Shown: positions 14,041 through 29,412, counted from the stretch's first letter. The stretch is DNA of 64,000 bases from Oscarella lobularis (GCF_947507565.1 NC_089188.1:1488001-1552000); one strand, 5' to 3'. Notes: generated by a model from the sequence alone, not told the origin. Translations and numbers: made by a program.

Positions 14041-14830
14041 TTTCTGTTAATTTACAGCAGAGACTGGGCCAAGGAGCTCTTCTGTTAATAAATTAATTTC
14101 TGTTAATTTACAGCAGAGACTGGGCCAAGGAGCTCTTCTGTTAATAAATTAATTTCTGTTAATTTACAGCAGAGACTGGGCCAAGGAGCTCTTCTGTTAA
14201 TAAATTAATTTCTGTTAATTTACAGCAGAGGCTGGGCCAAGGAGCTCTTTTGTTAATAAATTAATTTCTGTTAATTTACAGCAGAGGCTGGGCCAAGGAG
14301 CTCTTTTGTTAATAAATTAATTTCTGTTAATTTACAGCAGAGGCTGGGCCAAGGAGCTCTTCTGTTAATAAATTAATTTCTGTTAATTTACAGCAGAGGC
14401 TGGGCCAAGGAGCTCTTCTGTTAATAAATTAATTTCTGTTAATTTACAGCAGAGGCTGGGCCAAGGAGCTCTTCTGTTAATAAATTAATTTCTGTTAATT
14501 TACAGCAGAGACTGGGCCAAGGAGCTCTTCTGTTAATAAATTAATTTCTGTTAATTTACAGCAGAGGCAGGGCCAAGGAGCTCTTCTGTTAATAAATTAA
14601 TTTCTGTTAATTTACAGCAGAGACTGGGCCAAGGAGCTCTTCTGTTAATAAATTAATTTCTGTTAATTTACAGCAGAGACTGGGCCAAGGAGCTCTCCTC
14701 TAATAAATTAATTTCTGTTAATTTACAGCAGAGACTGGGCCAAGGAGCTCTTCTGTTAATAAATTAATTTCTGTTAATTTACAGCAGAGACTGGGCCAAG
14801 GAGCTCTTCTGTAATAAATATCAGTTAATT
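14041..14830. repeat. 56-bp tandem repeat (satellite B), about 14 copies
   Basis: Fourteen nearly identical 56-bp units follow each other; the last one is shortened and diverged (14815-14840). Units differ mainly at one site (GAGACTGG versus GAGGCTGG) and at TCTTCTG versus TCTTTTG. Read on the minus strand, each unit has a 30-nt AT-rich part that begins GTAAAT and ends TTATTAACAG, followed by a 26-nt GC-richer part starting AAGAGCTCC. The borders therefore look like a tiny intron and a micro-exon. The array lies just downstream of the last visible exon of the PI4KA-like gene on the same minus strand. Confidence 0.95.
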
Positions 14831-14893
14831 TACGGCAGAGATCTCCTGTAATGAAAATTGACTTTCAAAGGACAGGCCCCTAGAAATTTTTTT

Positions 14894-14915
14894 CGGGGGC
14901 TCCGCGGAGCCCCCG
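14894..14915. repeat. 22-bp perfect GC-rich palindrome
   Basis: The sequence from 14894 to 14915 is an uninterrupted palindrome with arms CGGGGGCTCCG and its complement. It lies 60-80 bp right of satellite B and is preceded by a T-rich run. It is much more GC-rich than its surroundings. It may be a cruciform-forming site or the terminal part of a small mobile element; nothing else recognisable is attached to it. Apart from this, 14831-15050 holds only a presumed intron of the neighbouring minus-strand gene. Confidence 0.85.
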
Positions 14916-15050
14916 TCCACCCCTAACTTCTCTCTAAGCAGAACACTGAGCGTAGCTTAGGGTTAGACAATGACAGGACGTTCATCGTCATGATAATGCA
15001 TAGAAGCGTAAAATTTTAGTACAGTACAGAAATTTATGTATGCGCCCAAC

Positions 15051-16028
15051 CTTGCTAATGATAATCTCCACGGCGTCCTTGCTCCACTGCAGTGACTTTC
15101 CACCACCCACAGGCCTTTCACAACAAAACCGCTCGGCAAAAACCAGTTCCTTGATGGCTAATGCCATTTTGTCTTTGTCACACGTTATCCACACGGCTTG
15201 ACTCAAGCCAATCAAAGCAAATAGAGTTGAAAGAGAAGCTACGTCTAGAAGATTCCGTAAACGAAGTGCAGCGAACACGCGTTCAACTTACTCTGGTGCA
15301 GTACATCAATCAAGGCAACAAAATAGTCAATGATTGCTTGTATGGTCTAAAGAAAGAGCTTCAGACTCTCGTATTACTATCAATCACGTTTACTTACCTC
15401 ATGCTGGCCCGACTCTGTTTGCTTTTCAGCTACTTTCAACAGCAACAGTATGATACTGAAAGTGTATTTCTCCTCGTCTTTTTTCGAGAAAAAATTCGGA
15501 CAAATTATTGCATTATACACTGTAGCTGTACCAAATATTTTCTTGAATCTTTTCGACTCAGCCCAATGAGCCGTAGGCATTGCTTTCAGCAGGTCATACA
15601 CGTAAGCCAAAATTTTCTTCTCGTGCTGTGTAGACAATACAGTGCGCTATTTAATCTCTTAAAGTGCTGGAAACGGAGAAGAAAAGGGGGCCTCTCACTA
15701 GATACCAGTCAGTGTGCCAAAGACGTCTATTTTTTATAGTCACGGTTGTTACTGCGTACAACACGCCTTACTTTTCGATTTGACTGTAGTAGATATGCCA
15801 GTAGACCTATCGTTCCTTCCAGACCCCTATCCGTTAGCAGCACGGGGTGTGATGACACATTGGGGCAGAGTTTTAGCAAGCATTCCACCTTAGCAGACTG
15901 TTTTTGACCTTTCGACAGGTTCATAAGTACTGGAAACTAACTTTTTCCCACGAAAGATCGTCTACGGATGCGAGAGACTGAGCCAAACGACGAACTTTGC
16001 ACGGAAAGGAAAATGTATCTGACGCCAT
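15051..16028 (-). CDS. PI4KA: PI4KA-like phosphatidylinositol 4-kinase, N-terminal exons only
   Basis: Five exons can be joined in frame on the minus strand, starting at the ATG at 16028 and ending at a splice-donor-like AAG|GTTGGG at 15051. The product of roughly 240 residues resembles the N-terminal alpha-solenoid of PI4KA: RLAQSLA near residue 13, KLLKLCP-like (CLLKLCP) near 36, DLLKAMP..HW near 83, then FALIGLSQA. PI4KA makes PI4P at the plasma membrane and is about 2,100 residues long, so the helical-solenoid body and the catalytic domain are missing here. Beyond the last exon only the palindrome and satellites are seen. Either the rest lies past a satellite-filled intron of at least 15 kb, or the gene is a broken 5' fragment. 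The name rests on scattered conserved motifs, so it is moderately sure. Confidence 0.6.
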
Positions 16029-16037
16029 CTTGGATTG
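16024..16037 (-). promoter_or_regulatory. YY1-like motif overlapping the PI4KA-like start codon
   Basis: On the minus strand AATCCAAGATGGCG spans the presumed ATG. This matches the AAGATGGCG core of YY1 sites, which in many animal housekeeping genes overlap the translation start. The match is seen directly; use as a promoter element is inferred. Confidence 0.35.
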
Positions 16038-16251
16038 AGCTCACGCACTACGTCGCTTACTATACGGGTCTCCTAGAGGCGCCTAGGCCTTGAAAAAATC
16101 TTTAGAAAGCACTTTTGTAACGAGCAGAGATTGTGCTTGTTTATGAAAAACAGTCTGATCTTTCCATCAGTACAGTAGATAGACTACAAGTACCTAGTAT
16201 ACCTTTCCATAACCGTTACTAGTAGACTCTAACCGGTAGCTTGAAGAATCA

Positions 16252-17884
16252 TTATAGAAGCGTTGTAAGTGCTCCAAGCAAGCAGACAGCTTCCTGTCGT
16301 TCGTTCACGTCTGCAAGACGAACTGCCTTCAATAAAATTCGAGGTGCAGAAAGAGTTTGGAACTGGCGTCCGCCGTGTCCGACTGATCGCTCTGCAAAAC
16401 CTTTACAACAAAATAATTTCACGTTATACTTATGCAAGTTGCTTTTGTATCCGAACCTGGTGTTTTGGTAGAAAGCTGAGTGCAGAACAGGTTCAATCTG
16501 CGGTGAATGGCCTGAGACGTGCAGTACTTGTCCACATCGCCAACAATCTGAATCAACGTAATAAAAGTACTTTTCCTGCAAAATGTCTTTACTCTACGTT
16601 TTTCCGGTTATCTTCCCCTTGCCAGTTTCTTCTGTATAGCATCTCCCCCTTTGACCGTACCAATTCCATCAGATCGGACCACTGTTGGGATGATAGCCCC
16701 AGCATGCCGGCTACCACCGAGTCATAAGCAAACACCAGCGCTTCAGCGGTCCCATCATCAATATTACACCTAATACGAGCGCCAATTAAGTTCTTGCAGC
16801 TACGCGAGTTAGATATATTCGGACCTCGTTTCCGCTAAAAATTGCCCTTCTCCTCCACACTTCTTACCGCAATCTCTTCCGCACAAAACCTGCCTACAAG
16901 TGCTGCATATCCACTTGAAGCTAGCACGCTGGCACGCCGTAATGCAACATTGAACAGTGCACGTGTGCCGAACGAGTGGATTTCCCGCGGCGTCGTAAGA
17001 AAAGTCACACAGTCGAACTCGCTCCGCACCGACGAGACTCTCCAAAGACGGAGAAACTCTCTGCCGACACAGTCCATCCCCGCAGCCGAATTCGAGAATT
17101 TCTACGACTGTCGTCGCATTGGCGACGCAATAGACTCGTCCGCCTTTCTGCGAGACTCGTCGAGAGACGCCGAGTAGGGCGACCTTCAATCCGACCGCCA
17201 TACCAAAGGGAGCCGGATACTTTTTCAAGTCAAAGTAGACGCGAACGTCGTCCGGTGCCGTCACGTCGCGAATTGTTATCTCTAAGCTTGGCCCGTCAGC
17301 CGGAGACGATTCGGTGATCGCGTGAGAAGCAATATAGCCGGCGAACGAGTGAAGCGTATTCGGCTGATCGTCTTTGAGAATGTCGACCACATTTTTAATA
17401 TTTGACAAAACACCGACGCCGATTTCCTCGTCGGCTTCGTCATCAAGCAGAGCCATCTGCTTTGAGTCGAAGGCAAGCGATTGAACGACTTTCGCTCCCA
17501 AGTGCTTATCTAAGCACGTCTCGCAGACGCCTGATAGCCGATAGTAATCATCGACGCGGAGTAGACCGTGAAGGTCAAGATTCTTGAACAATAAAGTCAG
17601 ACGAGCGAGAGAGCGACGGCGGTGGTGGAGACTAAACGTGGCGGTAAAACGATTCAATGCGGGGAGACGGGCATCCTTGCTCGTCAGTCGAAGCCGAAAT
17701 GTCGACTTGCATTCGCCGCCGTCGCACTTGCAGCACTCAGAGGCAACAGACGACCGTTTCCGTTTCAAAAGAAGTCGACAGGAATCCCTCATGTCGATCA
17801 GCGCGTACGGAACGGCGTCGATCGTCATCCCGACGAAAGGACGAATCGTCCAAACGTCTTCGAGATAGCTGGGCTTGAGATGAA

Positions 17885-17951
<67 letters not shown>

Positions 17952-20836
17952 ACCGTCTCGATTGCTCCGCATCGCCGTCACAACGTTGATAGCACCGGTG
18001 GAGTCTCGTAGCAAAATTTCTCCTGTCGAACCGACGTCAAAAGTTCCCAAGTACACCTAAAGGAATTTGTCCCAATCGCCCAAATTATTCCTTTATTATT
18101 AATTAAAAATTCATTCTTACTTTCTCGTCACTTTCTGAAATCGTTCCCGGTTTTAGTGTTTGGCAGTTTTTGAGCAGCTCCTCGATCGATCCAACTTGTG
18201 GTAGAATCGGCTTTGATGCGGTCACGTTGCACACATGTGGATTGCTGAATACCTCTTCGCAGGCGTTGTGAGTGGAACTTGAAGATGCAAGAAACAGGTA
18301 TAGAGAGTCCATGAGACCTTTCTTCACCTTGTATTTGTTCCCTCTACAAAAACGAAATAGAAATTTTGCAAATAGATTGAGAACTTTTCGTTGCCTTGAA
18401 TACAGATGAGATTCTCCCACTAATTCCTTTGTCCTAAAAAATCACCGTTTTCATTGGTTTCCTTGTAGGTGCATTTTTCCTACTTCAAGCTCAAGTTTTT
18501 CTTTAGAATTTCCGCCGTTTCGACGTACCAGTGAAACTGCAGAGGCGACATTTTAGGCAGGTGCTTGAAATAGACGCTGCGATTGTCAAGCAGGGGTTCA
18601 TAGGGCGCGTCAAAAGGCGAAAACTCGACGATACGGAGTTGCGTCAAACGACAGCAGAAAAATCCCAATACGGCCTTAATTAAAAATCAAAGATAAGCCT
18701 GGGAGCACCACAGCGAATGCAGCCCACCTCGTTGTGCCGCACCAGATGGGCGTTATTCAATTGTACTCTCACTCCAACGCGAAGCCCTCTCCCGTAGTGG
18801 ACATTGGAATGATGACCAACATAGAGTCTGCATGCAAAGCGAGGAAATGATAGTAGTCAGCGACCCATCGTAGAAAATAAAACGCGGAGACCTTATTCCC
18901 GAATCAAGTTCGTAGATGCCTGCATTGGCGTTGATACAAGTGATGATCGTTCCCTGTGCAAATCGTTGCAACAGTGACTAGGAATTTCTCAGTATAGAGA
19001 TTTCCTACTTTATACGTGACGAGGGGACGACGAAGATCCGTTTTCGTCCGCAAAGCCGAGGAGTCGTCACGGTTGAATTCCGAGCTTCCTTCGTCCGTCA
19101 CGAGTCGTCGCTTCGGATAAGGCAAGGCTCTCGTCCACTTTCTCTTCTTCGGTTGGGATTCGGACGAGTACGTCTTCTCCGAGTCAAACGTGCCGAGAAG
19201 CGAATCGGGATAATCGACGCATCCGGTGATGGTCGAATCGACGCAGAGACTCCACAGATGCTCGTTCGACCGAGTCTGGAAAAACAGTCGGAATAGAAAG
19301 ATGTCTTGCTTCGAAAGTTACAGGCACTTTTGTGTTGACTGGACGCAGTTGCGTGATCATGTAGACTTGATCGAGTTGAAGAAAACGACTCAAATGAAGC
19401 AGGGAGTTGTGCTAAGCAATTTCTAATAGCCAATCGCAACGGAGAGGGCTGAAAAGGTAACTCACTTGAACTATGATCCGAATCAATTGCGACGCTTCCG
19501 GATCGGCCAGTTCCATTACGAAGAAAGCTGGCTGACTACCATTACTAAAAGCAGAATAAATCATCTCCTTCTAACGTCTAAGTCTGTTGATTGCAATTCT
19601 TACCGGCAAACTGGACTAACGGAATTGCATATTCCACAAACAGAATCGACTCCACCGAGAGCTGGTCTAAGAAAATCTCTTTCAGTTTACGTAAAATAAT
19701 AACAGCATCACTCGTAAAGCAATGGGCATGGTATGATAAAAACTTCCGGTACTGTGCACGTTTCAACGGTACTAAGATGTGCGAGATGCGATAAAATGAT
19801 GTGGCATCTGACCTGCGTTGAATAAGACGCGACACGGTGTAGACATCGGCGTCTGGAAAAGGAACAAGCGGCAAGCCGAGGATTCTGACTTGTGGAAGGA
19901 GGTGAACACAGTCAGATATTTCCAGATAACCAAACGGAAGATTAGGTTTTTCCTCTCCTGGCAACGCCAAATACAGAGACAACACTTCAACTGCTTCGCT
20001 AAAGATATCTCACTTTGCAGCAGACTTAGAGCAAAGTCAGGCCTGGGTATGTACGTCCAGTGACGGACGAGAACTAGTGAATCAAGCCAAGTAAGACAAG
20101 ACGTTGAGGGTACCTGAGAATGCTCTAAAGTATAAAGGGCTTTCAGTATTACGCCGACTATTTTCTACCTCGCAAATAACTTCTCCGGTTGAATCCTCAA
20201 AGTACAGCGCACCCACTTGCTCTAACGGAAGGGCGCCGGTAGGAACGCCAACTATCCGACCCAATAACACGGCCGGTCGACGTGGCAATAATTTCAAACC
20301 TACCAAAACATACAGCTTTGTGACGTAATAACTTTCTTTTTAATTAATTAATTAAACGAGGGAGCCTATCAGATTCCTACGCGTGCTATGATCCATCAGA
20401 GGTACAGGTAGACTACCTTGTAGCGATTCGCTTGGTTGACTGCTTCTATCGTGAAGGAACGTTCGTCCCAACACGCATCCTGACATGGCTCCAATCCGAC
20501 TCGCTTCATTGACCACGTCTTCGATCGAGCTAATGTCGACGGCGTCGATGGGAACGTTTTCGCACTCGCTGTCCGTGTACGACGAAGTGAGCGCCGTAAG
20601 CACAGCAAGGCTTGTTTCATCGGCGTCCAAATCTGTGTCTCCGTGAAACGAGACGTCCCGATGAACGCGGCGGCGCAGGCGAAGAAGCCAATCTCGCTGC
20701 AGAGACGCCCCCTCCTTCAAATCGTTAGGTAGTCTACCGGGCGTCAGCTCACCAGTTTCGGATCGTCTTCTTCGATTTCCAAGGTAGTGGAACAAATCAG
20801 GTAGCTTGTGGCGTCCGAAACGAACGCTTCTGCCAT
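16252..20836 (-). CDS. CTC1: CTC1, large subunit of the telomeric CST complex
   Basis: A multi-exon gene whose pieces match CTC1 in order. CTC1 binds single-stranded telomeric DNA with STN1 and TEN1 and recruits DNA polymerase alpha-primase. Near the N-terminus an OB strand pair with ALYFEDSTGEVIC appears (about 20190-20260). A central OB domain has GEILLRDSTGAINVV (about 18020). Next come VYRLSG-like DDYYRLSG, then KVALLGVSRRVSQKGGRVYC (about 17100), a zinc-ribbon-like cluster with CITAC, WICSTC and CGRDC (about 16850-16930), and DDGTAEALV (about 16720). The C-terminus ends VRLADVNERQEA..LLGALTTLL. The ATG at 20836 gives MAEAFVSD; a GTG-initiated frame beginning at 20840 is joined after a 53-bp intron. 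A poly-serine run interrupts the central OB fold. Metazoan CTC1 is poorly conserved, but the ordered matches make the call firm. Confidence 0.85.
17885..17947. repeat. (ACG)21 trinucleotide repeat coding poly-Ser in CTC1
   Basis: Twenty-one uninterrupted ACG units on the plus strand read as TCG serine codons in the CTC1 frame. They lie just after the GEILLRDSTG strand of a central OB domain and before HLKPSYLEDVW. The pure repeat suggests a length-variable site. Confidence 0.9.
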
Positions 20837-20906
20837 CCACTTATTTACAATCGGGACCTCTGGCTGCATCGAGTTCACGTGTCAGGTATCAATAGAATCC
20901 ATCGTG
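20837..20906. promoter_or_regulatory. Shared divergent promoter region, CTC1 / eIF2A
   Basis: Only 70 bp separate the CTC1 ATG (minus) from the eIF2A ATG (plus). No TATA box is apparent. The head-to-head layout implies that both 5' UTRs and core promoters overlap here. Confidence 0.6.
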
Positions 20907-23684
20907 ATGGATCGCTTCCTGGCTGGTAAGGGATTTCAAGAGAATTGGGGACACCTCATGCTGGCTTTATTTAGTGAGAGGTAGCCGTGGACTGTCTTTT
21001 GCGTCGGGGTCTCAAACAGAGCCGAGGTTTGCTTCGTCGAAACCGAACAGATGTTCTAGTCCTAGCAGTTATTTTTGCCCAGAGATGACTCGTCTCATTG
21101 CCGCGTTATGAACTTTAGCCAAGACGGAGCGTTCTTCGCCTGGTGCAATGGAGAATCGTACGACGAAAGTTTCCTTACGTAGAAATTGCATGGGCGTTTT
21201 CTGGGTTTCAGAGTTGCGATATATGACGTAAGACTAGATAAACTCGTTCAGAAGCTACCTAAGCCCAAAGCTGTGGGATTGGTCTTCTCACCAAAAAGTT
21301 CCTATCTGTGCATTTGGTCACCGTATTCTGGTATTGGCCATCTCTAAAAAATACTAATATGAGTTCAAGATCTCAAATTCTACAGTTGGCGTCTCCGCTT
21401 CGGCTGGAGCATGCAATCTCTGCGTGCATCGGACCGAATCAGGAGAACTTGCCAACGAATATATTCACAAGAAATTTGATGCATGGTTGGTACACGAAAG
21501 CGTGAAAAGCATACTTTCTTTCTAACTGTACGGTTTTGACAAGGTGTCCTCAGTGGAGTGACGACGAAGTGATCTGCGCCAACAACGTGTCAAACGAAAT
21601 ACGTTTCTATAGTGAAATAGGTGCACTGTTATACCGTATGCAGTCATTTCAAGAAATTGACCTTGTATTGTAAAGGTGGACGTGTCAGTCACAAACTCAG
21701 GATAGAAAATGTTGCCACGTTTTCCTTATCCTCTGGTGCACCGCCGTACAAAGTAGCCGCGTATGTACCAGGAGTGAAGGTGGGAACTCGATACCACCGG
21801 TTATAATAATTGGGTTGTCATGTAAACGTTTTTAGGGTGCACCCTCTTTTGTACGAATTTATCAGTATCCCAATTTTGACAGTCCAGCATCTGCCTTGGC
21901 CAATAAGAGTTTTTTCAAAGCGGATAGAGTAGAAATCAAATGGAATCAAAACGGTAAACCTTTTCGACGATTTATCATCTCAAGGTTGACTCGATTCCTG
22001 TTTTAAATGCAGCCTCGGGGGTTTTGGTGTTAACTTCAACGGAAGTCGATAAAACAGGAGGATCGTACTACGGAGAACAAGGATTGCATTTTATAGGCAC
22101 AAACGGGGAGAGCAGTATGGTTCCTTTAGGTAGATCTCTCAATACTATTTGTCAGCGAATAGATGTGTATTTTGATAGCAAAAAAGGGCCCAATCTATTC
22201 AGCAGAATGGAGCCCCAATAGCAAAGATTTTTGCGTCGTTTATGGCTGTATCTAGTCTATAACTCGTTTGATTACGCGTCCACTTGACTAACGTTTGACA
22301 GATATGCCAGCGAAGGCCACTCTTTACAATACCAAGTGTGAATCTATCTATGACTTCGGAACTGGGCCACGCAATGCCGTTCACATTAATCCACACGGCA
22401 ATAGTAAGGAGTTTTTAGTTGTCACGTTCGCTCTAAGGTCTTTTTTTCAGTCATTTGCTTGGCGGGGTTTGGAAACTTGAGGGGGAATCTGGTACACTAA
22501 TTTTTTAGCAGTAGTAAATAATTGATCTGTGGGGGTTTTAGGAGTTTTGGAGTAGAAAAGACCTTAAACTGATCAATAAGACTCAAGTAGCGGCTATTTA
22601 GATCTTAGGGGGCCTCTTCTTATTTCTCGATACGTAGGCTAGTGACTCAACGTTCTTCCAGTGGTGTCCTGACGGAGAACACTTCGTCACAGCCACAACG
22701 GCTCCTCGACTTCGCGAGGGAAACGGGTTAGAGAGGGGTTGGAATTATGCGTACCCGGTACAGTGTAAAAATCTCGTTTAGATACAAAATTTGGCATTAC
22801 CTTAGCCGACAGCTTCATGTCTGGAACTCGCCACCTAAAGAAGAACTCTGGGAGGTAGTCAAGTTGGCTGACAGTGAAATTGTACGCTGTTACAGGTACT
22901 AGGTTTCGTGGAAGCCCGGCGTTTTTCCGGAGAAGGAAATTCGATACCCCACTGCTGCGGAATTGAAGCAGCAAGAAGGTAACAAGGGCATGTTGTACCA
23001 GCGTTTTTGTTGTGGTGAGCTTAGTCTCCTCAGCTGCAAAGCCAGCAGTATATAGACCACCAAATGCCAGAGGCAAACCACCGCGCTCCCCTTTCCCGGT
23101 ACGAGAGAACATTTCAACGTGCAATTACCAATTTCTTTACATAGAAAGAAGATGAGTTACCTCAAGGTGCTGCTGCTGCTGCTGCTGCCAAAGACGAAGG
23201 TCAGCACATCAATACGTTTTTTAAAAAAAAATTCATATTGTCGAACCTTTAGGAAAGCAGTTGTCTAAGGCAGCGGCCAAGAATAAAAAGAAACGAGAGG
23301 CGAAGTTACGAGCTCGCGAAAGAGAAGCGGAGGAAGAGAAGAAAGCCGTTGCAGAGAAGTTGCCAAGTGAGAAAGCACCGGTCTCACCTCCTCCACCTAC
23401 AGAAGCAGAGTCGGGAGAGAAAGACAAGAAACTGAGAGCTCTAAAAAAGGTACATATATACGAAACTGAACCTTAGTTCTCTCATTGGGTGCCCACGTGA
23501 AGAAATTGAGGCAAGTCAATGAGCTCAAGCAGCAGCAAGCAGACGGCAAACAACTTCAAGTCAATCAGGTAATCTATACCAACGCGTTACGTACATATAT
23601 CCACAAAAGCGTCCCCCTCTTCAGCTCGAAAAAATCAAAACCGAAGATGACCTCATCGAGCAAATCCGTCTTCTTGAACAGTAG
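20907..23684 (+). CDS. EIF2A: Eukaryotic translation initiation factor 2A
   Basis: Multi-exon gene encoding the monomeric eIF2A, a cytosolic factor that can deliver initiator tRNA to 40S subunits independently of GTP in special initiation. It is distinct from eIF2 alpha. Exon 1 (ATGGATCGC..., 20907-20925) joins after a 49-bp intron to VRGSRGL. The WD40 beta-propeller follows: FSQDGAFFAWCNGE, KAVGLVFSPKSSYL, PPYKVAAYVPGVK, VDKTGGSYYGEQGLHF, the very conserved MPAKATLYN and DFGTGPRNAVHINPHGN, FFQWCPDGEHFVTATTAPRL and YKIWHY. The C-terminus is a lysine/glutamate-rich coiled coil (SKAAAKNKKKREAKLRARE) ending LIEQIRLLEQ before TAG. All family blocks are present, so it looks complete. It overlaps no neighbour: 70 bp from CTC1 and 68 bp from the U2SURP stop. 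Confidence 0.95.
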
Positions 23685-23752
23685 CAAGTCCAGGCTAAAC
23701 TTTATTCGACAGAAAACGAAAAAAGGCCAAATAAAACGAACAACTAGACTTC

Positions 23753-27476
<3,724 letters not shown>

Positions 27477-27609
27477 TGTTACGTAGCGTAGCGTCGCGTC
27501 ACCTGATGGAGCCACGTGACGGCGCGCTCAACACAATTACATAGAGAGAGTCTACCAAGTGGATTGTCTACACATCACTGACACAGACGAATTCAAATTT
27601 TGTTTTTTT

Positions 27610-29412
27610 TCAACACCGGCCTGCCTTGGTGCAACAAGCTCTGCTTGTAGGCTTGATTTTCCAGTGATTTAGCTTATTCCACTTGTTCATAATTCTTGAT
27701 GCCCTATGCAGTTCCGTCCTTAGACTTCTCAGAATCTGCTGGCGACAGTGACTCGCCTTAGTCTTGCTACTTGTGTATCTAAAATTGAATATATGAACAG
27801 TATACAATAGCCAGTAGGACTCACTCTTCCGAGTCAGTTCCATTCCAACATGTACTGACATTCTTTGACGCAATCATCTCGCACATGCTTTCTGCAAGCG
27901 TAAGAGTGGGCAAGGCGTTACGAAAGTGAGAAATTGCAGCCCGGCCAAAGTTCAACTGCTTGTCAAATTGCATCTCTTTGGGAGGAGTAAGACTGCTATT
28001 AGAGTCTGCCTGCCCCGACGATTCATCATACGTATGAGATCGCCTCTCCCGCGACACAAAACCACAAGCACTCTCAATCTATAAGAAAAGTTATTATGCC
28101 AAATAATAACAGAACAGTCTTACTCGCTCTCCGTGGGCTCCCATCAGAGAGTTGACCAATTCCATGGCGGCAAATGCAACTTGCGTCCCTATGTCCTGCA
28201 GCAAAGACGAGGGACTGATATTCGACACTTCAACAAACAGTTTCGACAATATTCCGAGATAGTCATTGAGTGCGTCGTTGAGTTTCATCAAGTCGCCAAG
28301 ACAAGATCCGAGTAGGATATTCTTACACTGTTGAAAACACGGCCTAAGCCCAACGCACGAGGAGCAATAGATTAGACGTGCAACGTCGCGTCGGCAAGCG
28401 CATGTCGGACAAAGGAGCCCGGTCAGATTGGAAACTCGCTTGCCAACCTCGAGGCCAATCACAAGTGCCGTTGATACGTTTACTGCTCGATGAACAAGGC
28501 GACGCAGAAAGGCCATCTTTCCTCTAAACAATCCCTCGTCTGTTTCACCGGCCCACCTGACATAGTTCCGTATGCACGTGACATTATCAGGTTTGACCTC
28601 ACTTAGATTAGCGATTATTTTAAACGCCTTGATCGCCAACGCGTCGCGCATCTCGTTGAGGCTCGCGTCAACTTCTCCTTTACGTCTAAATATGAACGCT
28701 CGTATCGCGTCAAAGAGAGGATCGAAGAAATCAAATAATTCGTCATCTGTGAAGTATAGACCATAGGCGCTTGCAAACAAATCAACCGTGCGGTTGCGAC
28801 TCTTCGCGATGGCTTTATCGATCAGTACTGCAGAGAAGAAGAAAGGAGATCAGAGCTCACTATTATTTACGCCATGCATAAAAAACTGCAGAAAAGGCAA
28901 TTAATTAGTTAATAAATAGCGGGCGGACGCGGGCTCCCGGTACGGCCATGGTAGTAGCTTTTCATACTCAAAGAGAGGATAGCGTTTGAGGCTCACGCAA
29001 GAAGAGGCACGCTAGGAATTTAGGGTCCCAAAAGGGGCCGCGAAACGAGCCCACATCTAACCGCACACCGCCTCCGCCACGTCATGCTTGCGTGTATAAA
29101 TAGACAGTCTAGTTTACCTGAAAAGGTCTCGTTGAGGTAAGTGAACGTCTTCACGAGCGACGCCAAGGCGCAGTCGACGGTGCGCTGTAATTCGCGCTCG
29201 GCGAACTGTTCGACGGCGGCCTCGTTGGCCGCAGAGCAGCAGTTACAACACCTGAGCCACTTTGACGGGCAAGTTTGAACCAAAGAAGAGTCGACTTGGC
29301 TTTGGATTTCGTGGGTGCAATTCCACTGGGGTGGATGCGGTGTCGCCACGCAGGCGTCAGCGGCCTTGGCATTTCGAGTCGCGAGAGCGAGAAAAAGGGC
29401 GAAGACAATCAT
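27610..29412 (-). CDS. Glypican-like protein, apparently without a GPI signal
   Basis: Four exons encode a glypican core. Glypicans are cell-surface heparan sulfate proteoglycans that tune Wnt, Hh and BMP signals. The ATG at 29412 gives a signal peptide (MIVFALFLALATRNAKA); an upstream in-frame ATG at 29481 would bury it. Glypican hallmarks follow: paired cysteines WLRCCNC, FFDPLFDAIR, the motif ARLIYCSSCVGLRPC..QC..ILLGSCLGDL, and CWNG. The cysteine pattern is well kept. Unusually, the last exon ends SRACCTKAGRC and a stop, with no serine-glycine cluster and no hydrophobic GPI-attachment tail; the only SG near the end is in DESSGQADS. Possibilities are a secreted family member or a missed final exon, but only 133 bp remain before U2SURP. 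Confidence 0.85.

Noticed and set aside
1-14830. CRISPR-like array
   Set aside because: Units are contiguous without unique spacers, and the window is clearly eukaryotic; these are satellites.
16550-16620. A 22-nt intron near the CTC1 C-terminus
   Set aside because: Using the later acceptor after GATTCAG gives a 50-nt intron and a better alignment to the CTC1 end.
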